A stretch of DNA of 64,000 nt from Allomuricauda sp. NBRC 101325 (GTDB lineage Bacteria; Bacteroidota; Bacteroidia; Flavobacteriales; Flavobacteriaceae). The stretch's first letter is position 1, and every line of letters begins with the position of its first letter. The notes beneath the pieces are model-generated. The model was not told the origin of the DNA, ran no database searches, and was given only the letters and a program-made list of their open reading frames with translations. The stretch lies in contig NZ_BSQF01000006.1 in assembly GCF_030268205.1 (NCBI RefSeq), positions 42,411 through 106,410 on the forward strand, read 5' to 3'. The position numbers were made by a program, and so were the translations under genes. Of the stretch, positions 44,964 to 53,998 are shown one piece after another.

Positions 44964-46301
44964 TTGAACAATAACGATTATAACAGCCCGTCGTTTAAAA
45001 AACTGCTGGACTCCCTTCAGCAACAAAGTTGGGAACTCGAACTGATTATCTCGGGTTTCGCCATTTTCGGTCTTTTTACCGCCTATGACCCTTTGCGCAT
45101 TGAAATGATCAATGCCCAGAACGAAGATCAGATCTACAATTTTGTGGTCTATTTTGTTTTGACGATTGCCGCTTCCATCCTACTCTTTAATTTGTTGCTC
45201 CATGTGATTCTTCGGGGTTTATGGATTGGGTCATTGGGACTACGGTATGTTTCCGGGGACATTGAATTTGACAAGCTCAAATATTCCGAAAAGTTCACCA
45301 ATTACCTCAAAAAACGCATTGTTTCCTTTGACCGCTACATCGCCAATTTGGAGAACTATTGCAGTGTTTTATTTGCTATTTCGTTCTTGCTGATATTTTA
45401 CGTTTTGGCATTTACCATGATCATCATCTGCATTGTATTGGTTGCGCAATTTGTGATTGAAAGTGAGGTGCTTCCTGAACGTTTCGCCAGTATTTTGGGA
45501 GCCTTTTTGATGATATTTATTGTTACCGGAATGATTTTGACCTTCATTGATTTCATCACGCAAGGCTGGCTCAAGAAGAAAAAATGGATTTCACGGATTT
45601 ACTTCCCTATCTACTGGATTTTCAGTTTTATTACCCTCTCTTTTCTATACAGACCTTTGGTCTACAATTTTTTGGACAACCGATTCGGCAAGCGACTGAT
45701 TTTGTTATTGACCCCAATCTATTTGGCCATTCTTCTAATTACCACTTTAGGATATCGCAACTCAAATTATTTGGATAAGGAACTGAATTCATCCAGCATT
45801 TTTGCCAACAAGGAAAATTATTTTGATATGCTGACCGATGAGGAAGATTTTCCCGGCAGATTAGTGATTCCATCCAAAGTGATTACAGAGCCCTACCTAA
45901 AGGTATTTGTTCCCTTTTCTGAAAACATTGAAAACCGCATTTTCGCTTTTAACGACTCGCTTAAGCCAAAAAATGATCGTAGAGGACTCTCCTCCAGTAT
46001 TAAAATCAACACCAATTGGAGCGATGAGATTACGTCTGCCCGTCAAAAAGACAGCATTCGAAAAGCCTATCTAAAAACTTTCAACACCATTTATTCCTTT
46101 AAAATTGACACGCTTAATTTGGATGAGGATTTTATTATTACCACGGGCAAGCACAATATTCTAGGCTTTGAAACCTATTTGAACATAAAAGAGCTGGAGG
46201 AGGGCAAACACCTGCTAAAATTAATTCGACAGCGGAAAGAAAAGGACACCATCGCCCGATATGCCGATGCGGCAATTCCCTTCTGGAACTTTAAAAAATA
46301 G
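44964..46301 (+). CDS. Conserved membrane protein of unknown function (six predicted helices plus soluble C-terminal domain)
   Basis: I do not recognise the family. The 445-residue frame has about six hydrophobic segments (near 20-40, 52-80, 127-160, 173-200, 212-236 and 242-265), then a soluble domain (about 266-445) rich in charged residues. The first possible start is TTG at 44964, preceded by no ATG or GTG in frame. The first helix begins only about 20 residues later, which fits that start. The next gene follows after 5 bp, suggesting co-transcription with the small DoxX-like membrane protein. Confidence 0.7.
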   Translation: MNNNDYNSPSFKKLLDSLQQQSWELELIISGFAIFGLFTAYDPLRIEMINAQNEDQIYNFVVYFVLTIAASILLFNLLLHVILRGLWIGSLGLRYVSGDIEFDKLKYSEKFTNYLKKRIVSFDRYIANLENYCSVLFAISFLLIFYVLAFTMIIICIVLVAQFVIESEVLPERFASILGAFLMIFIVTGMILTFIDFITQGWLKKKKWISRIYFPIYWIFSFITLSFLYRPLVYNFLDNRFGKRLILLLTPIYLAILLITTLGYRNSNYLDKELNSSSIFANKENYFDMLTDEEDFPGRLVIPSKVITEPYLKVFVPFSENIENRIFAFNDSLKPKNDRRGLSSSIKINTNWSDEITSARQKDSIRKAYLKTFNTIYSFKIDTLNLDEDFIITTGKHNILGFETYLNIKELEEGKHLLKLIRQRKEKDTIARYADAAIPFWNFKK

Positions 46302-46306
46302 AACCT

Positions 46307-46663
46307 ATGGGACCTTGGCATTTATATCTAATGGCGTTACTCTACATTTTTGCAGGGATCATGCATTTTATAAAACCCAAAATGTATATGCGCATTATGC
46401 CCCAATACCTACCCAGCCATAAACTTTTGGTAGTATTGAGCGGTATTTTCGAAGTTGCTTTTGGCGTTGCCTTACTTATCCCTTTTGCACGTGAATGGGC
46501 AGTTTATGGCATTATTTTAATGTTGTTGAGTTTCTTGCCCGTACATTTTTATATGCTGAGCAGTGAAAAAGCGAGTGCCGGAATTCCCTTATGGCTTTTA
46601 ATTTTACGCGTGCCCCTTCAATTTGTGTTGATGTATTGGGCCTTTTCGTACGTGAATATTTAA
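46307..46663 (+). CDS. Small DoxX-like four-helix membrane protein
   Basis: A 118-residue protein with about four hydrophobic segments and the pattern AGIMHFIKPKMYMRIMPQYLP, as in DoxX-like membrane proteins. It follows the six-helix protein by 5 bp. Its end overlaps by 4 bp the end of the convergent anti-sigma-like gene. Function is unknown. Confidence 0.75.
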   Translation: MGPWHLYLMALLYIFAGIMHFIKPKMYMRIMPQYLPSHKLLVVLSGIFEVAFGVALLIPFAREWAVYGIILMLLSFLPVHFYMLSSEKASAGIPLWLLILRVPLQFVLMYWAFSYVNI

Positions 46664-47070
46664 AAATGGGTCTTATCGAAATACCTTTTAAGTCGGGTGA
46701 CTTGGGCAAAAAACAACAATCCGAACAGCAACACCGAATACACCAGTACTTTAGAGGATGTATAAAGTTCAAATCCACCCCAAACATTATCAAAAGCAGC
46801 ATCGAATTTTAGCTTGGCAAACCATCCTTCGTTAGAATTAAAGCCAAATTTAGAAATCAAAAACACCACCAAGGCCAAGAACGAAACCCCAATCGAAACC
46901 AAAGTGGCTCTTGACATTATGGGTTGGTATTCAAATTTGGGCTGAGCGGTTTCAGCTTCTATTTTTTGCATTAGATTTTTAGTGAAATCAATTGAAGGTT
47001 GCTCCAAAGGAGCCTCATTCATTAGCTTATCCACCAATTCTTCCCATTTTTTATCCATTTCCTTATCCAT
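46660..47070 (-). CDS. Putative membrane anti-sigma partner of the adjacent ECF sigma factor
   Basis: A 136-residue protein with a cytoplasmic N-terminal part (1-50: KKWEELVDKLMNEAPLEQPSIDFTKNLMQKIEAE) and two hydrophobic segments (about 55-75 and 108-128). It overlaps the sigma gene by 8 bp and follows it. No zinc-binding HxxxCxxC motif is present, so it would not be a classical ZAS anti-sigma factor. The anti-sigma role is inferred from position and layout. Confidence 0.65.
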   Translation of the reverse strand: MDKEMDKKWEELVDKLMNEAPLEQPSIDFTKNLMQKIEAETAQPKFEYQPIMSRATLVSIGVSFLALVVFLISKFGFNSNEGWFAKLKFDAAFDNVWGGFELYTSSKVLVYSVLLFGLLFFAQVTRLKRYFDKTHF

Positions 47071-47641
47071 TGCTTTCCAAAATTTCGCCCAACATACTGT
47101 TTTGCATGATATCTGCCAGTTTTTTTCTGGCCCTAAACAATCGAACCTTAAGGGTATTTACCGAAAGGTTTAAAATTTTCTCCATTTCCACAAGATTCTT
47201 CTCCTCAAAATAAAACAAGGTGACTATAGCAGCATCTTCGGCAGATAATTTGCCCATGCATGCATTGATCAACTCACTTTTCTCCTGTTGCACCATTTTT
47301 TCCATCGCATTGTCCACGTCGGCATAAGCCTTGGCCTTCACAAAATCAAAATCTACCTCGACCCTTCGTTTTTTATTTTTTTTGATGCGATCTAAACTAG
47401 TGTTATAGGCAATTCTGTAGATCCATGAGGATATCTTGGAATCCCCCTTAAAACTATCCAAAGAATTAAAAATCTTTATGAACGTGTCTTGGGAAACCTC
47501 TTCGGCTTCCTCCCTGTTGCCCAACATGCGTAACGTAAGCGTGTACACCAAATCCTTATACTGATCTACAAACACGCCATAGGCATGGGTGTTTCCACCA
47601 CGGATATCGGATAACAACTTTTGTTCTTTGTTGGTCAGCAT
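47063..47641 (-). CDS. ECF RNA polymerase sigma factor
   Basis: A 192-residue sigma-70 factor. Region 2 (about 20-90) has LVYTLTLRMLGNREEAEEVSQDTFIKIF and SKISSWIYRIAYNTSLDRIKK; region 4 (about 125-180) has LSAEDAAIVTLFYFEEKNLVEMEKILNLSVNTLKVRLFRARKKL. It is of the RpoE-like type, unlike the FecI-like factor at the left end, and has no FecR or SusC neighbour. Its partner is probably the small membrane protein that overlaps its end. Its targets are unknown; the divergent DUF6249 gene could be one. Confidence 0.92.
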   Translation of the reverse strand: MLTNKEQKLLSDIRGGNTHAYGVFVDQYKDLVYTLTLRMLGNREEAEEVSQDTFIKIFNSLDSFKGDSKISSWIYRIAYNTSLDRIKKNKKRRVEVDFDFVKAKAYADVDNAMEKMVQQEKSELINACMGKLSAEDAAIVTLFYFEEKNLVEMEKILNLSVNTLKVRLFRARKKLADIMQNSMLGEILESNG

Positions 47642-47777
47642 TGCTCATTGGACGCCAAAAGTGACGATTGGGTTACAACAAAACACTTTTTTTATAAAGT
47701 TATGTAACCTACCGAAATAAAATGTCGTCATAGGTAATGAACAAAACATATAAATAATCATTTAAAAACGAATAATC

Positions 47778-48128
47778 ATGGGATCAGAAGTAGTTATTGT
47801 ACCAATTTTATTTGGAGTCATTTTTGCCATTGCGTACTTGTATTTTTCAACTAGAAACAAAGAGCGTTTAGCCCTTATTGAGAAAGGTGCCGACGCCAGT
47901 ATTTTTACAAGGGGAAAGCAAAATGCCGCTCCTTTTTGGAAAGTCCTTATCCTTAATCTTTCCTTACTATTGATGGGCATCGGAATTGCCATTTTTGTAG
48001 CCTCTATAATGGTAAACACAATGGGCGTTTATGAAGAAGTGGCCTATCCTGGAACCATCTTCCTATTGGCAGGTGTAGGTTTGATGGTAGGTTTCAACAT
48101 GACCAAAAAATTGGACAAGGAAGATTAA
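47778..48128 (+). CDS. DUF6249-like small membrane protein
   Basis: A 116-residue protein with three hydrophobic segments (about 5-23, 52-75 and 86-104) and a cytosolic loop STRNKERLALIEKGADASIF. This pattern is found in the DUF6249 family of Bacteroidota, often encoded beside ECF sigma factors. It is divergent from the sigma gene, 136 bp away, and has its own terminator. Function is unknown. Confidence 0.75.
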   Translation: MGSEVVIVPILFGVIFAIAYLYFSTRNKERLALIEKGADASIFTRGKQNAAPFWKVLILNLSLLLMGIGIAIFVASIMVNTMGVYEEVAYPGTIFLLAGVGLMVGFNMTKKLDKED

Positions 48129-48153
48129 TCCAAAAAATGAAACACTTTATAAG

Positions 48154-48180
48154 ACCACCGCAACCGCGGTGGTTTTTTTA
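48154..48180 (+). terminator. Terminator of the DUF6249 gene
   Basis: ACCACCGC (48154-48161) pairs with GCGGTGGT (48166-48173), loop AACC, then seven T. It ends 13 bases before the MOSC gene start, so that gene must start from a promoter within or before the hairpin, or rely on read-through. Confidence 0.8.
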
Positions 48181-48192
48181 TATCTTGTCCGT

Positions 48193-48825
48193 ATGAAAGT
48201 GATATCGACCAACATAGGCAAACCCACTAAAATTGAATGGAACGGGGAAGAAACCACCACTGGTATTTATAAATATCCCGTCCATGAACCAATTTATTTA
48301 AATAAGGAGGATGTTTCACACGATACCATTGCCGACCGCAGGGTACACGGCGGTATTTTTAAGGCTTGCTATTTATTTTCTGCTGACCAATATCCCTTTT
48401 GGAAGGCAAAATATCCCCATTTGGAATGGAATTGGGGGATGTTCGGGGAAAATTTAACCATTGAAGGATTGGATGAATCCAAGATTCGGATAGGAAATGT
48501 GTATCAATTGGGTACCGCATTGGTACAAATTACGCAACCGAGGGAACCCTGTTTTAAGTTGGGCATCAGATTTAACGACCAAAAAATTTTAAAGGAGTTC
48601 ATCGACCATGAATTTCCAGGTACCTACATCCGAATTTTAAAGGAAGGCAGTGTTTCGGTTGGGGACACCTTGGAATTGGTGGATGAATCCAAATCAACAC
48701 TTACCACCCAGCAATTCTATAAATTACTTTTTTCCAAGGAAAAGAACAGAGAATTGGTTCAAATGGCGATTGAGAATGATGCTTTGCCACCGAGCAAAAG
48801 GGAAAAGCTAAAAAAATGGGCATAA
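48193..48825 (+). CDS. MOSC domain protein (YiiM-like)
   Basis: A 210-residue protein of the MOSC family, which handles molybdenum-cofactor-linked sulfur or hydroxylamine reduction. Seen are DRRVHGGIFKACYLFSADQYPFW, WGMFGENLTIEGLDESKIRIGNVYQLG and QITQPREPCFKLGIRF with the conserved cysteine. A C-terminal YiiM-type helical tail follows (LTTQQFYKLLF). The start MKVISTNIGKP at 48193 is preferred over an in-frame ATG at 48169 inside the terminator. Confidence 0.9.
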   Translation: MKVISTNIGKPTKIEWNGEETTTGIYKYPVHEPIYLNKEDVSHDTIADRRVHGGIFKACYLFSADQYPFWKAKYPHLEWNWGMFGENLTIEGLDESKIRIGNVYQLGTALVQITQPREPCFKLGIRFNDQKILKEFIDHEFPGTYIRILKEGSVSVGDTLELVDESKSTLTTQQFYKLLFSKEKNRELVQMAIENDALPPSKREKLKKWA

Positions 48826-48848
48826 AAAAAGGGGGCCTCCCGACCCCC
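48826..48848 (-). terminator. Terminator of the secreted-protein gene
   Basis: On the minus strand GGGGG (48848-48844) pairs with CCCCC (48835-48831) and is followed by seven T. It lies 28 bases after the stop of the gene at 48876. Confidence 0.75.
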
Positions 48849-48875
48849 AATGCACATAAAAATTAACTAAACAAA

Positions 48876-49253
48876 CTATCTTACTACAACCTCGTCAGTG
48901 TAAGTTCCAAACTTGTCCACTACAACGATGGTGTATTTACCTTTAAATGCTTTTTCGAAGTTGAAAGCTTTCTCAACTACGATATCTCCATCGATAGCCT
49001 CATCAAAAACCAATCTTTTGTCGGCATCGTATACTTTTAAAAGTACCTTTCCTTGAGATACGTTCAAAAGGTTCATCATTACCTTTTGACCTTTTTTCAC
49101 GAATACAGGATCAAGGTTAACTTTTACTAGGTTCTTTTCTACTTCGTATTTGGCTACTACTTTTTTACCAAATTCTGAAGAGTTTACATTTGCTACCCCA
49201 ATTGCACTGATCAAAAGGGCCGCTGCTACTGTTAGATTCTTTACTACTTTCAT
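48876..49253 (-). CDS. Small secreted protein of unknown function
   Basis: A 125-residue protein with a signal peptide (MKVVKNLTVAAALLISAIGVANV). The rest is a single beta-sandwich-like domain (VKVNLDPVFVKKGQKVMMNLLNVSQGKVLLKVYDADKRLVFDEAI, GKYTIVVVDKFG), resembling DUF3244-type periplasmic domains. The start at 49253 is chosen because the signal peptide follows directly. I cannot name a function. A strong terminator follows, so it is a single-gene unit. Confidence 0.78.
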   Translation of the reverse strand: MKVVKNLTVAAALLISAIGVANVNSSEFGKKVVAKYEVEKNLVKVNLDPVFVKKGQKVMMNLLNVSQGKVLLKVYDADKRLVFDEAIDGDIVVEKAFNFEKAFKGKYTIVVVDKFGTYTDEVVVR

Positions 49254-49465
49254 AACATTTCGCTTTTTTAAGATTACATGACAAATGTATGGCAGCTTTA
49301 AGCACAGAAATACCACCATCTTTTCCACTTTCTATGCTATATTAACATAGGGTAAGTATTAACAAACTCTTAATGATAAAATAGCATACCTTTATGGTAA
49401 AATTGTAGATATTTGTATTTTATACACTTTTAAAAACAGTACAAAGTCCAATAAAAATTGCCCAT

Positions 49466-50335
49466 ATGATTCAAAAACCTGCTTTTGAAGCCATCGCCCC
49501 CAGTTTTGGACACTCATTTACTTTTATGAAGTTTAATGAGAACAATGAAAATAAAAACGCTGGCTGGCATTACCACCCCGAATTGGAGCTGGTATATGTT
49601 AATGGGGGTTCAGGAAAAAGACAAATAGGTAGCCATGTTTCCTACTTTAGGAACGGCGACCTTATATTAATAGGTTCCAATCTGCCACACTGTGGCTTTA
49701 CCGATAAGCTTACAGGAAATAAAAGTGAGACCTTGGTACAGATGAAAATGGATTTTCTTGGAAATGACTTTTTCAATATTCCAGAAATGAAGAATATCCA
49801 GAAATTGTTCGAAGTTGCCAAGAGTGGTATCGCATTTTCAGGTAAGACCAAAACCAAGGTGGGCGAAAAAATGGAGATCTTGGAATACCAGACCGATTTT
49901 CAGCGTTTGCTATCTATCCTTAATATATTGAACATCCTGGCCACCTCCAAGGAAATGAACGTACTTAACGCCGAAGGCTTCTCTATGGAAACCGAGGTAA
50001 AGGACAACGATCGTATCAATATTGTGTTCAACCACGTAAAGGCCAACTTTAAGGAAGACATTAGCCTTGAGGATATTTCGGATATGGTTAGCATGACGGT
50101 TCCTTCTTTTTGTAGGTACTTTAAAAAAATTACCAACAAAACTTTTACTCAGTTTGTAAACGAATACCGTTTGGTGCATGCATCAAAACTTTTAGCGGAA
50201 CAACCTATTAGTATAACTCAAGTATGTTATGAAAGTGGATTCAATAATTTCTCCCACTTCAACAAATCTTTTAAAGCATTTACAGGGCAAAATCCTTCTG
50301 AGTACAGAAATCAGTTAAAAACTGTTTTACAATAA
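49466..50335 (+). CDS. AraC-family transcriptional regulator
   Basis: A 289-residue regulator. The N-terminal cupin sensor (about 10-110) shows HYHPELELVYVNGGSGKRQIG and GDLILIGSNLPHCGF, typical of sugar-sensing members. The C-terminal AraC DNA-binding domain (about 190-285) has ISLEDISDMVSMTVPSFCRYFKKITNKTF and ITQVCYESGFNNFSHFNKSFKAFTGQNPSEYR. The ligand and targets are unknown. It converges with the nuclease gene, 7 bp apart at the ends. Confidence 0.93.
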   Translation: MIQKPAFEAIAPSFGHSFTFMKFNENNENKNAGWHYHPELELVYVNGGSGKRQIGSHVSYFRNGDLILIGSNLPHCGFTDKLTGNKSETLVQMKMDFLGNDFFNIPEMKNIQKLFEVAKSGIAFSGKTKTKVGEKMEILEYQTDFQRLLSILNILNILATSKEMNVLNAEGFSMETEVKDNDRINIVFNHVKANFKEDISLEDISDMVSMTVPSFCRYFKKITNKTFTQFVNEYRLVHASKLLAEQPISITQVCYESGFNNFSHFNKSFKAFTGQNPSEYRNQLKTVLQ

Positions 50336-50342
50336 GTAAAGG

Positions 50343-51113
50343 TTAGGCGAACAAGTCGTTCAGCACTTTTGCCAAACGCAATCCACCTCTTTGGAGCTGT
50401 AGGAACATAATATCGTTATAATCATAAGTATAACGGTAACCCAATTTTTCACCAATTTCGACAGACTCATAAAGGTCTCCACAAATTTCATGGGATTCGT
50501 CTATCCAATCGTATATGGTACCCTCTTGAATGTTTTTAAGTTCCTTGCGTGAAACGTCTGTGAGTTCCGTGGCCAATTCAGAATAAGTCATTCCGTAAGA
50601 TTCAATCAAATTGGTATCCCAAACACGGTGCAAATTGCTTCCTTGACCAAACCATTGCACCTGTATATCGTTTCCTCCTTTATCCTCTTCCCTACTGGCA
50701 TGCATGGGTTGGTGCAGATCTCCAATAAAGTGAACCAACATTTTCAAATAAAAAACACGTTCTTCCCTACTGTTGTTCTCATCCTTTACTTTGACGATAC
50801 AATCTTCGATTCCGGTAATGATATCCCCATACTTACTTTTTTCTGAATCAATATATTTTGAGTTCAACGGATAATTGGCATAATGCCATGCCGAATATTT
50901 AGAATAGGAACGTTCTGCCTTTATATCATCTCCGAAGGTGGATACAAAAGCCAAGCTATGGCCATCCAACAGATCGTTAAGGGCCCTGCGCGCTTTACCC
51001 GTTAAATGTTCCTGTGCAATTTGTCCTGTGATTCGATGTCCTGTTTTGCCCCAAACGGTATTCCCCAAGGCTATAACTGGAAATAAGAGTAGTAGAAATA
51101 AGCTTTTTTTCAT
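50343..51113 (-). CDS. S1/P1-family nuclease
   Basis: Secreted zinc-dependent nuclease for single-stranded nucleic acids or 3'-nucleotides. A signal peptide (about 1-20) is followed by the mature start VWGKTGHRITGQIAQEHL, where the Trp is the first zinc ligand in this family. Other ligands are the His and Asp of FGDDIK, MLVHFIGDLHQPMHA and HRVWDTNLIES. The 256-residue length is normal. It probably scavenges phosphate or nucleosides outside the cell. Confidence 0.93.
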   Translation of the reverse strand: MKKSLFLLLLFPVIALGNTVWGKTGHRITGQIAQEHLTGKARRALNDLLDGHSLAFVSTFGDDIKAERSYSKYSAWHYANYPLNSKYIDSEKSKYGDIITGIEDCIVKVKDENNSREERVFYLKMLVHFIGDLHQPMHASREEDKGGNDIQVQWFGQGSNLHRVWDTNLIESYGMTYSELATELTDVSRKELKNIQEGTIYDWIDESHEICGDLYESVEIGEKLGYRYTYDYNDIMFLQLQRGGLRLAKVLNDLFA

Positions 51114-51132
51114 GGGTGTTTATGCTGTTCAA

Positions 51133-51165
51133 CAAAAATAGGGCTACCCGTTTGAAGTACACAAA
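51133..51165 (-). promoter_or_regulatory. Promoter of the S1/P1 nuclease gene
   Basis: On the minus strand TTTG (51165-51162) is separated by 21 bases from TATTTTTG (51140-51133), a good Bacteroidota promoter. It ends 19 bases before the nuclease ATG. Confidence 0.55.
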
Positions 51166-51250
51166 TGTTCCGCACTATTTATGTGATTTAAAAAAAATCC
51201 ACCAAAATAGCATCTTGCTTGCATTCTTAGGATTTATTTAACGATAACAT

Positions 51251-51258
51251 TAAATTTG
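51251..51258 (+). promoter_or_regulatory. -7 box upstream of the DUF5916 gene
   Basis: TAAATTTG matches TAnnTTTG and ends 22 bases before the ATG at 51281. No -33 box was found at the usual distance. Confidence 0.45.
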
Positions 51259-51280
51259 CGCACCAACTAAACTTAAAATC

Positions 51281-53479
51281 ATGACCAAATTTTATATTGT
51301 ACTTGTTACAATAGTGTTACCGCTTACCATTTATTCACAGACCAGTTCCAAAGAAATCCAAGTAAAATTTACCGATTCCCCCTTTACCATTGATGGCGCA
51401 TTGGATGAAGCCATTTGGGAAAGTGCCGAAACCACCGATAGTTTTTACCAATTTTTTCCAGCTGACACCATTCAAGCTGTAAAACAGACTGAAGTAAAAC
51501 TGCTTTACAGCAATACTACATTATATATAGGTATAATAGTGTACGCTGAGGGAAATGATTATGTAATCCCGTCCCTTAAAAGAGATTATGGCGCCGAGGG
51601 AAACGATAATATCAGCGTGGTATTCGATACCTTTAATGATGGCACCAATGCCTTTTTGTTCGGAATCAACCCATTGGGGGTTAGACGGGAAGCCCTAATT
51701 TCTGGAGGTGGGCAAGGTTCCAGTGGTTTTACCATGTCTTGGGACGTAAAATGGAAAGGGGAGACTAAAATGTATGATGGTTATTACACCTGCGAAATCG
51801 CCATTCCCCTTACCTCCTTCAAATTTAAACAAGGGGAGACCAAATGGCGTTTCAATGCATACCGATTCGATATGCAAACCAACGAACAGAGCACTTGGGT
51901 TCAGATTCCACAAAACCAAAAAATCTACAACCTGGCCTTTATGGGCGATATGGTTTTTGAAAGACCCTTGGGAAAATCAAGAACTCCTTTAGCCTTGATT
52001 CCCTATGTAAATGGGCTTGCCGCCAAAGATTATGTGACCGATACCAACATTGAAAAATTGAATGTTGGAGGAGATGCAAAGGTTTCCGTAGGTAATGGGA
52101 TGAATTTGGACATTACCGTAAATCCAGATTTTTCGAACGTTGAGGTCGATAATATCATTACCAATGTTACCCGATTTGAGGTATCACTTCCTGAAAAGCG
52201 TCAATTTTTTATAGACAATAGTGACCTTTTTGGATCATTTGGAACGGAAAGCGCCTATAATCCGTTTTTCTCGCGAAGGATTGGATTGGCCCAAAATGCA
52301 GAAGGTCAAACCATTGAAAATGGCATTATCGGTGGGGTTCGACTCAGCGGAAAATTGAACGAAAATTGGCGATTGGGCTTTATGAACCTTCAAACAGAAA
52401 AGGATGAAGCCAACGAAATTGCGAGCAATAACAATATGGTGTTCGCCCTTCAGAAAAAAATGTTCTCACGTTCCAACCTCAGTTTTATTTTCGTAAACCG
52501 TGAAACCTTCGAGGATTACGACTTTTTATTGGATGAAGATCGTTATAACCGCGTAGTTGGGTTAGACTATAATTTGGCCAGTTCCGACAATACTTGGACA
52601 GGAAAATTCTTTTACCACAAATCCTTTTCCCATGGAGTGGAAGACCGTGATGATGCTGGTGGAATCAGCCTTAAATACAATTCTCGGTATTTAAATCTCG
52701 GAATCAATGGAAACTTCGTGGGGGATAATTTCCGTTCCGACCTCGGTTTTGTACCAAGAACAGATTTTTTATATGTGAACCCAACAGCAGAGCTCATTTT
52801 TTATCCAAGAAAAGGAAAATTGAACTCCCATGGTTTTTTTACAAGACCGGAATTTGTTTGGAGACCGACCTTGGACTATAAAAACACAGATTACTTTGTT
52901 TATACCGGATGGCAGGCACAATTTAAAAGTCAGGAAGAAATTTCGGTTCGAATGTTCAACCGATATACCTACCTAACAAATTCATTCGACCCTACCCGTA
53001 CCGATGGAGGCACGCCATTGCCAGGAGATACCGGATATTATTACACCAGTGGGGAAATAGAATTTAATAGTGACAAAAGAAAGGTCTTCTATTATTCCCT
53101 AGAACCTGGGTATGGAGATTTTTATAATGGTACCCGATTTGTATTTGAGGGATCCCTAAATCTAAGATTACAGCCCAAAATGAGGATTGCCCTTAATTTT
53201 AACTATAATAACATAAAATTACCCGAGCCTTATGAAAGTGGCGAAATTTGGTTGTTGAGTCCAAAAGTGGACCTGACCTTCTCCAAATCTGTTTTTTGGT
53301 CGACCCTGATCCAATACAGTAACCAATTGGACAACCTTGGATTCAATTCGCGTCTGCAATGGCGTTTTGCTCCATTGTCCGACCTGTTCTTGGTGTACAA
53401 CGACAATTACTACGTGAATTCATTTATGCCCAGAAGCCGCTCCATTAATTTAAAATTGACCTATTGGTTGAATATTTGA
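51281..53479 (+). CDS. DUF5916 outer-membrane protein with CBM9-like domain
   Basis: A 732-residue exported protein. After the signal peptide (1-19) comes a CBM9-like beta-sandwich (about 25-215: DSPFTIDGALDEAIWESAE, TEVKLLYSNTTLYIGIIVYA, FNDGTNAFLFGINPLGVRREALIS). The DUF5916 domain follows to the end, with strands that look like an outer-membrane barrel (VTRFEVSLPEKRQFFIDNSDLF, FFSRRIGLA). The family is common in Bacteroidota; some members may bind carbohydrate. Function is unproven. Confidence 0.88.
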   Translation: MTKFYIVLVTIVLPLTIYSQTSSKEIQVKFTDSPFTIDGALDEAIWESAETTDSFYQFFPADTIQAVKQTEVKLLYSNTTLYIGIIVYAEGNDYVIPSLKRDYGAEGNDNISVVFDTFNDGTNAFLFGINPLGVRREALISGGGQGSSGFTMSWDVKWKGETKMYDGYYTCEIAIPLTSFKFKQGETKWRFNAYRFDMQTNEQSTWVQIPQNQKIYNLAFMGDMVFERPLGKSRTPLALIPYVNGLAAKDYVTDTNIEKLNVGGDAKVSVGNGMNLDITVNPDFSNVEVDNIITNVTRFEVSLPEKRQFFIDNSDLFGSFGTESAYNPFFSRRIGLAQNAEGQTIENGIIGGVRLSGKLNENWRLGFMNLQTEKDEANEIASNNNMVFALQKKMFSRSNLSFIFVNRETFEDYDFLLDEDRYNRVVGLDYNLASSDNTWTGKFFYHKSFSHGVEDRDDAGGISLKYNSRYLNLGINGNFVGDNFRSDLGFVPRTDFLYVNPTAELIFYPRKGKLNSHGFFTRPEFVWRPTLDYKNTDYFVYTGWQAQFKSQEEISVRMFNRYTYLTNSFDPTRTDGGTPLPGDTGYYYTSGEIEFNSDKRKVFYYSLEPGYGDFYNGTRFVFEGSLNLRLQPKMRIALNFNYNNIKLPEPYESGEIWLLSPKVDLTFSKSVFWSTLIQYSNQLDNLGFNSRLQWRFAPLSDLFLVYNDNYYVNSFMPRSRSINLKLTYWLNI

Positions 53480-53512
53480 TACAAACAAGTATTATTCAAA
53501 GTATACTGCTAC

Positions 53513-53547
53513 AAAAAAAGGTTGCCATGAATTTGGCAACCTTTTTT
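53513..53547. terminator. Bidirectional terminator between DUF5916 and lmo0937-family genes
   Basis: AGGTTGCCA and TGGCAACCT form a perfect stem with a six-base loop, flanked by an A run before and a T run after. It serves the plus-strand DUF5916 gene and the convergent minus-strand small gene. Confidence 0.85.
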
Positions 53548-53588
53548 CTTTCTATTTCAATGCAATTGTACTTTTCTATTTACCCAAT

Positions 53589-53768
<180 letters not shown>

Positions 53769-53972
53769 TTAGTGTTTCAATACCCTAAAATTAAGAGGGT
53801 TGGTAGGCAACTCTTGCCCCATAAGATGGAATTGTTGACTCAAAACAGTTTAATTTTTTAAAGATCTAAATTGAATATCTTCTATAACCCTACCTGAAAA
53901 TATGCCATGTTTTCAGATTGACAAGTCATTTCAAAACTGCCCTTTCACAGTATTCGGGATAGTATTTTCCTA

Positions 53973-53980
53973 TATTTGGG
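53973..53980 (+). promoter_or_regulatory. -7 box upstream of the DUF819 gene
   Basis: TATATTTG matches TAnnTTTG and ends 18 bases before the ATG at 53999. No -33 box at the usual spacing. Confidence 0.45.
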
Positions 53981-53998
53981 CAACTAGCTTAAAAATAT

